A DNA stretch of 64,000 nucleotides from an uncultured Prevotellaceae bacterium (GTDB taxonomy: Bacteria; Bacteroidota; Bacteroidia; Bacteroidales; Muribaculaceae): NCBI GenBank assembly GCA_946186575.1, contig CAMHNO010000001.1, positions 62,001-126,000 on the forward strand, in the 5' to 3' direction. The notes beneath the pieces were generated by a model. The model worked only from the letters and a program-made list of their open reading frames with translations, was not told where the DNA came from and did not search any database. Shown here in pieces: positions 50,786 through 59,084 of the stretch (the stretch's first letter is position 1; each line of letters opens with the position of its first letter). A program made the translations under genes and the position numbers.

Positions 50786-52456
50786 CTAAGATTTCTCCTG
50801 TATAAGATCTCTCCGATAGTTTTTTTCCATCATTTTTCTCAAATAAACGTCTAATAAGCCATTTATTTTCATCTTATCTCTAATCTTTCTGCGGCGACTT
50901 CTAACAGAGCTTGAATTTCTAAGCCCTAGACACACCGCAATAGCTGCATCTGAGAATTCACAACACATAAGTCCAATGAAATTAATGTCTGAATCTGTCA
51001 GGATTAAGTAGTCCTGCTTAATCTTATCTAATAATCCATCATAACGATGATTTATGTAGCTTCTAAGTCCATTCCAGAAATCAATTTTTGAATCATCAAT
51101 AGCATTTATTTTGTGTGTAATCTTATAATCTGATGGATTCTTGTTTGGGCTATATCCAGATGCCATAATTTCCTCGAAAACATCTATTTGAGATTGCATT
51201 AAACGACTGAAACCATTATCAAGTTTATCAATATCTTCTCTTAAAGAATTATACTTTGAGATGTGCTCATTTCTTAATTCTTCAATCAACTTCTTTGTAT
51301 TGTGTTTTTTTACATGATATAATATTGTGAAAATAATAAAGATAGTACACAATGCTACTGCTATCCATGTAACCCAATTCTTTAATATTGAAATTTTGTT
51401 TTTCTTATTAAGCGACTCTGATTTATCAAACTTAGCTTCTTCTTCTAAAAGCAAATATTTATTCTTATTGTGCTCTAAAGAATCTACAATATGCTCGTAT
51501 AGTTTATTCAGTCTATTATATTCTGCTAAATTATTCTTTGATAGCTCAATATCCATCATGCATTTATAACGTACAACATTATCATAAGCTGTATTTTCAT
51601 TTACAACAGGTAACTTCAAGTAATACTCTGCTGAGTCAAGGCATCCTAATCTCGCATAAATGTCACCTAAAAGATAGTAATCGCAATTCTCTTTAAAAGT
51701 GCCAGCGATTTCCCAAGCTCTTTTACTAAAAAATTTTCCCTCTTCCAAAGGAATAGAGTCATTTAAACATAAGACAGCATGGCTAATATATATTTTGTAT
51801 AAATTGTTGGAGTCATTAATTTCTTTTGCCAATAATTCAGCACGACTATAAAGATTTTTTGCTGCTTTACTGTCAGTTGCCCTGTACACATTAGCGACAT
51901 TAATTAATGAAATCATAACCATACGTTTATCACTTAGTTTTTCATAATAATAAAGAGCTTTTTTAAATTTCTCAAGGTCTAAATTATTACTGGCATAGTT
52001 GTGATAGTACAAATCACCTAAGCGAATATTGATCTGAGCGAGATTCTGATAATCGGTGCTGTCGGCATTGTTTTCAGCTTGCTTGTACCATTTAATTGCC
52101 TCAACAGGATCTCCCACATCTTCGTAAGCTCCACCTTTATATAATAAAGCACGAGTATAATGCTCACGGTTGTGGTTATCGCTATAGTAATCGACTGCTT
52201 TGGTGATTAGGGTGTCGGTGGTGAGGGGGATGTTGCAGCGGAACTGGGCTTGGGTGCGGAGGAGGGCGTAATAAGCCTGGTTCTCGTCGCCTTGCAGGGT
52301 GTGGCGGTTGATGGCCTTGAGAATGGCAAGCGAGCTGTCGGGGGCGGTCCACATGAGCGTGTCGGCGAGCACAAGTCGCTTGTCGACGCTGCGGGTGCAG
52401 CCCATCGCTATGGCGATGAGCAGCAGCGTGAGTGATGTGTAGAAAAACGTCCTCAT
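50786..52456 (-). CDS. Membrane-anchored TPR regulator with C-terminal HTH
   Basis: The protein has 556 residues. The N-terminus is lipoprotein-like (LLLIAIAMGCTRS, Cys20). Tetratricopeptide repeats span about 85-320 (YTRALLYKGGAYEDVGDPVE, AQINIRLGDLYYHNYA). A membrane helix lies at 359-381 (NWVTWIAVALCTIFIIFTIL), then a coiled coil, then at 486-535 a LuxR-like helix-turn-helix (TDSDINFIGLMCCEFSDAAI and SSSVRSRRRKIRDKM). This is the Bacteroidales pattern of an external repeat sensor linked through the membrane to a DNA-binding end. The first 89 codons are GC-rich and the rest AT-rich. Targets are unknown; the secreted genes downstream are candidates. Confidence 0.75.
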   Translation of the reverse strand: MRTFFYTSLTLLLIAIAMGCTRSVDKRLVLADTLMWTAPDSSLAILKAINRHTLQGDENQAYYALLRTQAQFRCNIPLTTDTLITKAVDYYSDNHNREHYTRALLYKGGAYEDVGDPVEAIKWYKQAENNADSTDYQNLAQINIRLGDLYYHNYASNNLDLEKFKKALYYYEKLSDKRMVMISLINVANVYRATDSKAAKNLYSRAELLAKEINDSNNLYKIYISHAVLCLNDSIPLEEGKFFSKRAWEIAGTFKENCDYYLLGDIYARLGCLDSAEYYLKLPVVNENTAYDNVVRYKCMMDIELSKNNLAEYNRLNKLYEHIVDSLEHNKNKYLLLEEEAKFDKSESLNKKNKISILKNWVTWIAVALCTIFIIFTILYHVKKHNTKKLIEELRNEHISKYNSLREDIDKLDNGFSRLMQSQIDVFEEIMASGYSPNKNPSDYKITHKINAIDDSKIDFWNGLRSYINHRYDGLLDKIKQDYLILTDSDINFIGLMCCEFSDAAIAVCLGLRNSSSVRSRRRKIRDKMKINGLLDVYLRKMMEKNYRRDLIQEKS

Positions 52457-52469
52457 TGTTGTCCTGCTG

Positions 52470-52477
52470 CAAAATTA
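52470..52477 (-). promoter_or_regulatory. Promoter -7 box for the TPR regulator
   Basis: The minus strand reads TAATTTTG, 13 bases before the ATG at 52456. Confidence 0.6.
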
Positions 52478-52567
52478 ATGATTATTTCACTAAATTCAAA
52501 AAAAACGGCCATGCCGATTGTGTGGCATGACCGTTTTATGATTATTCAAAGGTGTGTGGAGAATTTG

Positions 52568-53050
52568 TTAGTTGTCCACCTCTTCGAGAATCTTCTGCAC
52601 GTCCTTGGGCTGGAGGCGGCCATAGACTTTCTCGCCGATTGTCACAACTGGAGCGAGACCGCATGCGCCCACGCAGCGCAGGCAGTCGAGCGAGAACTTG
52701 CCATCGGGAGTGGTCTCGCCCACCTCGATATTGAGGATGCGCTTGATCTCCTCAAGCAGTTTCTCTGAGCCGCGCACGTAGCAGGCAGTGCCCAAGCACA
52801 CCGAGATGGGGTGCTTGCCCTTTGGGGTCATGGTGAAGAACGAATAGAAAGTCACAACGCCATAGACCTTAGAGGCAGGGATATTGAGTTTGCGGGCGAT
52901 GATGCGCTGCATCTCCTCGGGCAGGTAGCCATGAAGCGACTGTGCCTCGTGCAGGATGTTGATGAGCTCGCCTGGTTTGTTACCATGCTTGTCGCAGATG
53001 GCCTCCACCTGCTCAATGACATTACATGCCAGTTTTGTTTCTTTTGCCAT
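52568..53050 (-). CDS. hydC: NADH-linked [FeFe] hydrogenase, thioredoxin-like [2Fe-2S] subunit (NuoE type)
   Basis: The protein has 160 residues. It has the NuoE/HndA layout: a helical N-terminus (PGELINILHEAQSLHGYLPE), then VYGVVTFYSFFTMTPKGKH and four cluster cysteines (VCLGTACYVRG, then LRCVGACGLAPVV). It carries one [2Fe-2S] cluster and sits beside the flavin subunit in bifurcating hydrogenases and complex I. It is the third gene of the hyd operon, 29 bases after hydA. Confidence 0.92.
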   Translation of the reverse strand: MAKETKLACNVIEQVEAICDKHGNKPGELINILHEAQSLHGYLPEEMQRIIARKLNIPASKVYGVVTFYSFFTMTPKGKHPISVCLGTACYVRGSEKLLEEIKRILNIEVGETTPDGKFSLDCLRCVGACGLAPVVTIGEKVYGRLQPKDVQKILEEVDN

Positions 53051-53079
53051 AGTAGTATAAATAGGTTTTAGCCAATGGG

Positions 53080-54846
53080 TTACTTAATAGTTCTGTCAAA
53101 ATAGTGAGTGTGCAAGAGGTGATGCGACTTCTCGCTCAGAGGCTCACCCAGGAATTCCTTGTAGAGCTTCTGGATGTCGGGGTTCTCGTGGCTCTTGCGG
53201 ATGGGCTTGCCCTCATCCTCGGCATAGAGAGCCTCGCAGCGCTTCTTGAGCACCTCGATGTTGCCGTGGTGGTAGGGCTGGCCAGCGCCGCCAATGCAGC
53301 CGCTGGGGCATGCCATGACCTCAACCACGTGATAGTCGAGCTCGCCAGCGCGAAGCTTGTCCATGATGATGCGGGCATTGCTCAGCGTGTGAGCTACGCA
53401 CACTTTGAGCTCAAAGCCGTTAAGGTCGATAGTGGCCTCGCGGATTCCTTCAAAGCCGCGCACCTCGTCGAAGTTGATGCGAGGCAGAGTCTTGCCGGTG
53501 TACACCTCATAGCATGTGCGCAATGCAGCCTCCATCACGCCACCAGTAACGCCAAAGATTGCGGCGGCACCAGTCGACTCGCCCAGTGGGCTGTCGAAGT
53601 TGCTCTCGGGCAGATTGGCGAAGTTGATGTTGGCGCGCTTGATCAGGCGAGCGAGCTCGCGAGTCGAGATGCTGTAGTCAACGTCGGGGTTGCCATCAAC
53701 CTTGAACTCCTCGCGTGTGCACTCAAACTTCTTGGCCAAGCAAGGCATGATAGAAACTACCACGAGCTTCTCGCGTGGAATGCCCATCTTCTCGGCCCAG
53801 TAGGTCTTGGCGATAGCACCAAACATCTGAGCAGGCGACTTGGCGCTCGAGGGATAGTCGAGCAGGTCGGGATAGTTGTGCTCAAAGAAGTTGACCCATG
53901 CAGGGCAGCACGAGGTCATGATAGGCAGCTTCACACTCTTGTCGCCAGCAAGGAACTTCTTGAGGCGGTCGAGAATCTCGGCGCCCTCCTCCATGATGGT
54001 GAGGTCGGCACCAAAGTCGGTGTCGAACACATAGTCAAATCCCAGGTCGCGCAAGGCTGTAGCAAGCTTGCCGGTAACGATGGTGCCGGGAGCCATGCCA
54101 AATTCCTCGCCCAGGCCAAAGCGCACTGCGGGCGCTGGCTGAGCGATGACAATCTTGTCGGGGTTGGTGATGTCGTCGAGCAGCTGGTCGGTGTAGTCAC
54201 GCTCGGTGAGCGCTCCCACGGGGCACACAGCCACGCACTGGCCGCAATAGGTGCAGTCGGTGTCCTTGAACATGCGGTCGAAGGTTGGTGCGATGGTGGT
54301 GTCGAAGCCACGACGAATGGCGCCGAGCACACCCACGCTCTGCACATTGTTACAAACGCTCTCGCAACGGCGGCAGTAGATGCACTTCTCCATGTTGCGG
54401 GTGATGGCGGCAGTAACCTCGTTCTTGCGCTCGCTCTTCTCGCCATCATTATAAGGCATCTGGCGGATGTTGAGGCGCATTACCAGTCGCTGCAGCTCGC
54501 AGTCGCTACACTTGGGGCAAGTGAGGCAATCGTTGGGGTGATCGCTCAGGATGAGCTCGGCAACTGTCTTGCGAGCGCGGATGACGCGGGCCGAATTGGT
54601 GTGCACCACCATGTCGGGCATGCAGTTGGTAGCACAAGCAGGCGCCAAGTTGCGGCGTCCTTCCACCTCAACCACACACAGGCGGCACGAGGCGGGTTTG
54701 TTCTTCACACAGGTGCCTTTGAGGTCGATGTGGCACAGTGTGGGAATGTCGATGCCGACGAGCTTGCCGGCTTCAAGCAGAGTAGTGCCCTGTGGCACTT
54801 CCACTACGTGATTATCTATTGTAAGTTTGATTAATTTCTCTTCCAT
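53080..54846 (-). CDS. hydA: [FeFe] hydrogenase catalytic subunit
   Basis: The protein has 588 residues. It has an N-terminal [2Fe-2S] domain (TLCHIDLKGTCV, CRLCVVEVEG), a His-ligated [4Fe-4S] cluster (His103 and Cys107/110/116 in DHPNDCLTCPKCSDC), two [4Fe-4S] clusters (CIYCRRCESVC, CTYCGQCVAVCPV), then the H-cluster domain. L1 is TSCCPAW (311-317), L2 is MPCLAKKFE (367-375), and L3 is EVMACPSGCIGGAGQP (509-524, with GAGQP where GGGQP is usual). It makes or splits H2. With HydB and HydC it fits the trimeric enzyme that uses NADH and reduced ferredoxin together. Maturases HydE, HydF and HydG are not in the window. Confidence 0.95.
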   Translation of the reverse strand: MEEKLIKLTIDNHVVEVPQGTTLLEAGKLVGIDIPTLCHIDLKGTCVKNKPASCRLCVVEVEGRRNLAPACATNCMPDMVVHTNSARVIRARKTVAELILSDHPNDCLTCPKCSDCELQRLVMRLNIRQMPYNDGEKSERKNEVTAAITRNMEKCIYCRRCESVCNNVQSVGVLGAIRRGFDTTIAPTFDRMFKDTDCTYCGQCVAVCPVGALTERDYTDQLLDDITNPDKIVIAQPAPAVRFGLGEEFGMAPGTIVTGKLATALRDLGFDYVFDTDFGADLTIMEEGAEILDRLKKFLAGDKSVKLPIMTSCCPAWVNFFEHNYPDLLDYPSSAKSPAQMFGAIAKTYWAEKMGIPREKLVVVSIMPCLAKKFECTREEFKVDGNPDVDYSISTRELARLIKRANINFANLPESNFDSPLGESTGAAAIFGVTGGVMEAALRTCYEVYTGKTLPRINFDEVRGFEGIREATIDLNGFELKVCVAHTLSNARIIMDKLRAGELDYHVVEVMACPSGCIGGAGQPYHHGNIEVLKKRCEALYAEDEGKPIRKSHENPDIQKLYKEFLGEPLSEKSHHLLHTHYFDRTIK

Positions 54847-54867
54847 GATGATAAAAATCGTGAGTCG

Positions 54868-56775
54868 TTAGAAAACATGAATAGCGTCGAAGCGGCAACG
54901 CGACTGGCACATGCCGCAACGGATGCACTTGAATGGATTAATAACATGTGGCTTGCGCACATCGCCCATGATAGCGTCGGCCGGACAGTTGCGAGCGCAA
55001 GCGCCGCAGCCTTTACACTTCTCTGGGTTAACGGTGTAGGTCAAGAGAGCCTTACACTGCTTAGCGCGACAAGTGTGCTTCTTAACGTGCTCCACATATT
55101 CATCATAGAAATTGTCGATTGTCGACAACACAGGATTTGGCGAGGTCTGTCCCAGTCCGCACAGTGCAGTGTCCTTGATGGTAGCAGCCAGCGACTTGAG
55201 GTGCTCGATGTCTTCCATAGTGCCCTTGCCCTCGGTGATGCGGGTCAAGATCTCGAGCATGCGCTTGTTGCCAATGCGGCATGGAGTGCACTTACCGCAC
55301 GACTCGCCCACTGTGAACTCAAGGTAGAACTTGGCTACCGACACCATGCAGTCGTCCTCGTCCATTACAATCATACCACCAGAACCCATCATTGAGCCGG
55401 CAGCTCCCAGGCTTTCGTAATCGATGGGAATGTCGAGGTGCTTCTCGGTCAAGCAGCCACCCGAAGGTCCACCAGTTTGAACCGCCTTGAACTTCTTGCC
55501 GTTCTTAACGCCACCACCAATGTCGTAGATGATCTCGCGCAAGGTAGTACCCATTGGAACCTCGATAAGGCCCACGTTGTTGATCTTACCTGCAAGTGCA
55601 AACACCTTGGTGCCCTTCGACTTCTCGGTTCCGATTGAAGCAAACCAGTCGGCACCCTTAGTAAGAATGATGGGAACGTTGGCAAGTGTCTCAACGTTGT
55701 TAACGTTGGTGGGATATCCATTGTAACCGCTCTCGGCAGGGAATGGTGGCTTGAGTGTGGGCTCGCCACGCTTGCCTTCCATCGAGTGGATAAGGGCTGT
55801 CTCCTCACCGCAAACAAAAGCACCAGCACCATAGCGAATTTCGATGTCAAAATCGAACTCACTGCCCATGATGCGCTTGCCCAGCATGCCATACTCGCGG
55901 GCCTGCTCAATGGCAATCTTCAAGCGATTAACTGCCAGTGGATACTCGGCACGGATGTAGATAAGACCCTCGCTGGCACCAATGCAGTAGCCGCACAGCG
56001 CCATAGCCTCGATCACTGAGTGTGGGTCGCCCTCCATGATTGAGCGGTCCATGAATGCACCGGGGTCGCCCTCGTCGGCATTGCAGACCACATACTTGTG
56101 CTCGGCCTGATAGTTGCGGGCAAATCCCCACTTCATGCCAGTTGGGAAACCAGCGCCACCACGACCACGGAGTCCTGCCTTCTTGATAATGTCGATAACT
56201 TCCTCGGGAGTCTGGTTCTGCAGTGCGTTAGAAAGCGCCACATAACCATCGCGAGCAATATACTCGGCAATGTTCTCGGGATCGATGAAACCACAGTTGC
56301 GCAGCGCAACGCGCTTCTGCTTGCGATAGAAATCCATGTGCTTTGAGTCGCTCACGGTAGTGTCGGTCTTGGGGTCAACATAGAGCAAGCGCTCCACGCG
56401 ACGGCCGGCAATGACGTGCTCCTTCACGATTTCCTCGGCATCCTCGGGTTTCACTTGAGTGTAGAATGTGTTGTCGGGGATAACTTTCACGATGGGACCC
56501 TTCTCGCAGAATCCAAAGCATCCTGTCACAATCACTTCAACCTTATCGGCAATGCCATTGGCCTCAATGGCCGCCTTGAGGTTTTCTACGATTTTAGCAC
56601 TGCTCGAGGCTTTACATCCTGTACCACCGCAGCACAGCAACTGAATGTGCTCAGTTCCCACTGCCAGTCCACAGCTCTTTTCACTCACAGCAGCATAACT
56701 CAGTTCACGGACGTTTAAGTCGGCCTGAGCTTTTTTCCTGAATTGAATCAATTCTTCAAAGTTCAAGGTTTTCAC
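54868..56775 (-). CDS. hydB: NADH-linked [FeFe] hydrogenase, flavin/NADH subunit (NuoF type)
   Basis: The protein has 635 residues. The start is GTG 56775: the frame has a stop eight codons upstream and no ATG between. It has an N-terminal thioredoxin-like [2Fe-2S] domain (LLCCGGTGCKAS, VTGCFGFCEKGP), and a NuoF core with NADH/FMN loops (GLRGRGGAGFPTGMKW, NADEGDPGAFMDR) and the cluster site ESCGKCTPCRIG. Two C-terminal [4Fe-4S] clusters follow (CKGCGACARNCP, CIRCGMCQSRC). This is the HydB/HndC form in which electrons from NADH and ferredoxin meet. It is first in the operon hydB-hydA-hydC, 21 bases before hydA. Confidence 0.94.
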   Translation of the reverse strand: MKTLNFEELIQFRKKAQADLNVRELSYAAVSEKSCGLAVGTEHIQLLCCGGTGCKASSSAKIVENLKAAIEANGIADKVEVIVTGCFGFCEKGPIVKVIPDNTFYTQVKPEDAEEIVKEHVIAGRRVERLLYVDPKTDTTVSDSKHMDFYRKQKRVALRNCGFIDPENIAEYIARDGYVALSNALQNQTPEEVIDIIKKAGLRGRGGAGFPTGMKWGFARNYQAEHKYVVCNADEGDPGAFMDRSIMEGDPHSVIEAMALCGYCIGASEGLIYIRAEYPLAVNRLKIAIEQAREYGMLGKRIMGSEFDFDIEIRYGAGAFVCGEETALIHSMEGKRGEPTLKPPFPAESGYNGYPTNVNNVETLANVPIILTKGADWFASIGTEKSKGTKVFALAGKINNVGLIEVPMGTTLREIIYDIGGGVKNGKKFKAVQTGGPSGGCLTEKHLDIPIDYESLGAAGSMMGSGGMIVMDEDDCMVSVAKFYLEFTVGESCGKCTPCRIGNKRMLEILTRITEGKGTMEDIEHLKSLAATIKDTALCGLGQTSPNPVLSTIDNFYDEYVEHVKKHTCRAKQCKALLTYTVNPEKCKGCGACARNCPADAIMGDVRKPHVINPFKCIRCGMCQSRCRFDAIHVF

Positions 56776-56864
56776 TGGGTAAAATAGTTGTTTTAGTTAT
56801 TAGTTGATATAAATTATTTTTTTAATTTTACTACCCTAAACAATAGGTATACTGAAAATCAGGA

Positions 56865-56872
56865 CAAAATTA
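56865..56872 (-). promoter_or_regulatory. Promoter -7 box for the hyd operon
   Basis: The minus strand reads TAATTTTG, about 89 bases before the GTG at 56775, leaving a sizeable AT-rich leader. The spacer 56776-57113 holds this and the divergent promoter of the export protein and nothing else I can see. Confidence 0.6.
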
Positions 56873-56988
56873 CATACATTATTTTAAATTATTATAAAAG
56901 ACATAGCCAATTTAACAACTTTTTAAGATAGATTAAGATTGCCAGCAAAGCACTTTTGGCTGCATTGCAAAAAACATTCTTTCAAATA

Positions 56989-57020
56989 TTTTGATATTTG
57001 TCAAAGAAGCAGTAAATTTG
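56989..57020 (+). promoter_or_regulatory. Promoter of the polysaccharide export protein
   Basis: TTTTG (56989-56993), a 19-base spacer and TAAATTTG (57013-57020) match the Bacteroidota form, 93 bases before the ATG at 57114. Confidence 0.6.
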
Positions 57021-57113
57021 CAACCGCATTGGCCCCATTTTAATCGAGAAAATCACGACCACAAACTCGTGGGCACAAGATATTAAATGACAACATTTTT
57101 AACCATCAACGAT

Positions 57114-57920
57114 ATGAAATCAAAGCTTTTATTACTACTTGTGCTTGCCGCTGCATTGTTCACCAGCTGCAACACTCAAAAGGACATCCCCTACATGATA
57201 GGAGCCGACCAGCTGCCCAAGGAAGTGCTTCAGTCGGCAGCTAAAGCCAGCGACCCAGTGGTGATGCCTGGCGACATGCTTCAAATCAACGTCATCAGTC
57301 GCAACACCGAGGCCGTGAAGCCGTTCAACAAGATTGACTACGTGACCAATCTGGGAGGCAACATCAACAATAGCAGCAACGAGAATGCTATGTACTATTA
57401 CCTCGTTGACGCTAACGGCAACATTGAGTTCCCCTACCTGGGCACACTGCATGTGGGCGGCATGAGCAAGAGCGCCACCGAGAACTATATAGCAACACAA
57501 ATCTATCCCCGCTATCTCACCGAGCGTCCTGGAGTGGAAGTGCGTTTCCAAAACTTCAGAGTCTACATCCTGGGCGAGGTGAAGAGTCCTGGCGAAATCA
57601 AGGCCGTCAATGGCCGCCTCAACCTGCTCGAAGCGCTGGCCAAGGCTGGCGACCTCACCATCCAGGGCCGCCGCGACAACGTGATGATCGTGCGCACCAA
57701 CAGCGACGGCAGTCGCTCTGTTCAGACCGTGAACCTCAACGACAAGAACTTCATAGTCTCGCCACTGTTCAACCTGCAGCAAAACGACATCATCTACGTT
57801 GAGCCCAACAGCTCAAAAGCTCGCTCATCGTGGAACGTTCCGCCGGCATTGTCGCTCGGCATGTCGTCGGTGGGCACACTCATCTCAATTGCCACATTAA
57901 TCATCACATTGACCAAGTAG
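57114..57920 (+). CDS. Polysaccharide export lipoprotein, Wza-like
   Basis: From ATG 57114 the protein has 268 residues: a lipoprotein signal (MKSKLLLLLVLAAALFTSC, Cys19), a Poly_export domain at about 50-150 (VMPGDMLQINVISRNTEA, then DANGNIEFPYLGTLHVGG), an SLBB domain at about 155-235 (FRVYILGEVKSPGEIKAVNG), and a C-terminal hydrophobic helix (LSLGMSSVGTLISIATLIIT). Such proteins form outer-membrane pores for capsule or exopolysaccharide. Usually a Wzc kinase gene follows; here the gene has its own promoter and terminator and stands alone. Confidence 0.88.
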   Translation: MKSKLLLLLVLAAALFTSCNTQKDIPYMIGADQLPKEVLQSAAKASDPVVMPGDMLQINVISRNTEAVKPFNKIDYVTNLGGNINNSSNENAMYYYLVDANGNIEFPYLGTLHVGGMSKSATENYIATQIYPRYLTERPGVEVRFQNFRVYILGEVKSPGEIKAVNGRLNLLEALAKAGDLTIQGRRDNVMIVRTNSDGSRSVQTVNLNDKNFIVSPLFNLQQNDIIYVEPNSSKARSSWNVPPALSLGMSSVGTLISIATLIITLTK

Positions 57921-57948
57921 TAATAAGCGCTTTATCAATGTCGCCACC

Positions 57949-57990
57949 AACCAGTGCCACCCCACTACCAAAGTGGTGGCACTGGTTTTT
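57949..57990 (+). terminator. Rho-independent terminator after the export protein
   Basis: A 13-bp stem (AACCAGTGCCACC / GGTGGCACTGGTT) with a 13-base loop leads into a T-rich run. Confidence 0.88.
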
Positions 57991-58059
57991 TCTATTTTTT
58001 TAATAATCAATTTGTGCAAAAACTATGAAGTTGATGTGGGCTATGTGAAAAATAATAAC

Positions 58060-58067
58060 TACCTTTG
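58060..58067 (+). promoter_or_regulatory. Promoter -7 box for ptb-buk
   Basis: TACCTTTG lies 61 bases before the ATG at 58129. An upstream TTG at 58031 is too far for good spacing. Confidence 0.55.
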
Positions 58068-58128
58068 CACAACAATACTAATTAACATCAACAACTTACA
58101 AAATAACTGTAAAACAATAAAAAACAAC

Positions 58129-59034
58129 ATGCCAAGTATCAAGAATTTTGATGAGCTCACCGCTCATCTCGCAAGTAAGGGAACAAAAAGCCGCGTGGCT
58201 GTAGTATGGGCCGAGGACGATGTGACTCGCAGCGCTGTGCTCAAAGCTCTCGAGGCTGGTATCATCACTGTGACTTTCGTTGGATGCCGCAAGGAGATTG
58301 AGGCCGACGAGCGCCTTGCTCAATTCAAGAGCGAATTCAGCATTATTGATGCCAACGACCGCGACGACGCTGCCGCAAAGGCCGTGGCCGAGGTGCGCGA
58401 AGACCGCGCCAACGTGCTCATGAAGGGCCTGCTCAACACCGACAACCTGCTGCGCGCAGTGCTTAACAAGGAAACTGGCATCCTGCCCAAGGGCAACGTG
58501 CTCACCCACATCACCGTGGCCGATATTCCTGAGCTGGGCCACCTGTTGCTCTTCACCGATGCTGCCGTGATTCCTAATCCCACTCTTGAGCAACGCATCG
58601 AGCAAGTGAAATATGTGACCAAAATTGCTCACGCACTCCACATCGAGGAACCCAAGATTTCGCTCATCCACTGCTCTGAGAAGGTCGACGAACGTCACTT
58701 CCCCTGCACTGCCGACTATGTGCAAATCAAGGAGAAAGCTGCCGCTGGAGAGTTTGGCAAATGCATCGTCGATGGTCCTCTCGACCTCAAGACATCACTC
58801 TGCTATGAGAGCATGCACCACAAGGGCATCAACTCACCCATCAATGGTGAGGCCGATGCAGTTCTCTTCCCCGAGATTGAAAGTGGCAACGTGTTCTACA
58901 AGACCATCACCCTGCTGGCTCACGCCCAGACCGCCGGTCTGCTCCAGGGTGCAAAGGTTCCCGTTGTTCTCCCCAGCCGTGGCGACAGCATCGAGTCTAA
59001 GTTCTACAGCCTCGCAGTGGCATCGGCTATTTAA
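58129..59034 (+). CDS. ptb: Phosphate acyltransferase (phosphate butyryltransferase type)
   Basis: From ATG 58129 (MPSIKNFDELTAHLASKG) the protein has 301 residues, the Ptb size. It converts an acyl-CoA and phosphate to acyl-phosphate and CoA. Family marks include the KGLLNTDNLLRAVLNKETGI and GEADAVLFPEIESGNVFYK stretches. It is paired with a butyrate-kinase homologue 50 bases downstream, so acyl-phosphate would be used to make ATP. The acyl chain cannot be fixed from sequence: butyryl, isobutyryl, isovaleryl or aryl-acetyl are all possible. Confidence 0.88.
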   Translation: MPSIKNFDELTAHLASKGTKSRVAVVWAEDDVTRSAVLKALEAGIITVTFVGCRKEIEADERLAQFKSEFSIIDANDRDDAAAKAVAEVREDRANVLMKGLLNTDNLLRAVLNKETGILPKGNVLTHITVADIPELGHLLLFTDAAVIPNPTLEQRIEQVKYVTKIAHALHIEEPKISLIHCSEKVDERHFPCTADYVQIKEKAAAGEFGKCIVDGPLDLKTSLCYESMHHKGINSPINGEADAVLFPEIESGNVFYKTITLLAHAQTAGLLQGAKVPVVLPSRGDSIESKFYSLAVASAI

Positions 59035-59084
59035 CCAACAGAGTCCATTCCTTAAAATTTACACTTTTTATAAATAAAACAACT

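Noticed and set aside
53104-54834. Long open frame (576 codons) opposite hydA
   Set aside because: It is an exact antisense shadow of a fully motif-supported hydrogenase gene. Biased third positions in GC-rich genes open such frames, and the translation is His/Ala/Leu-rich with no domain.
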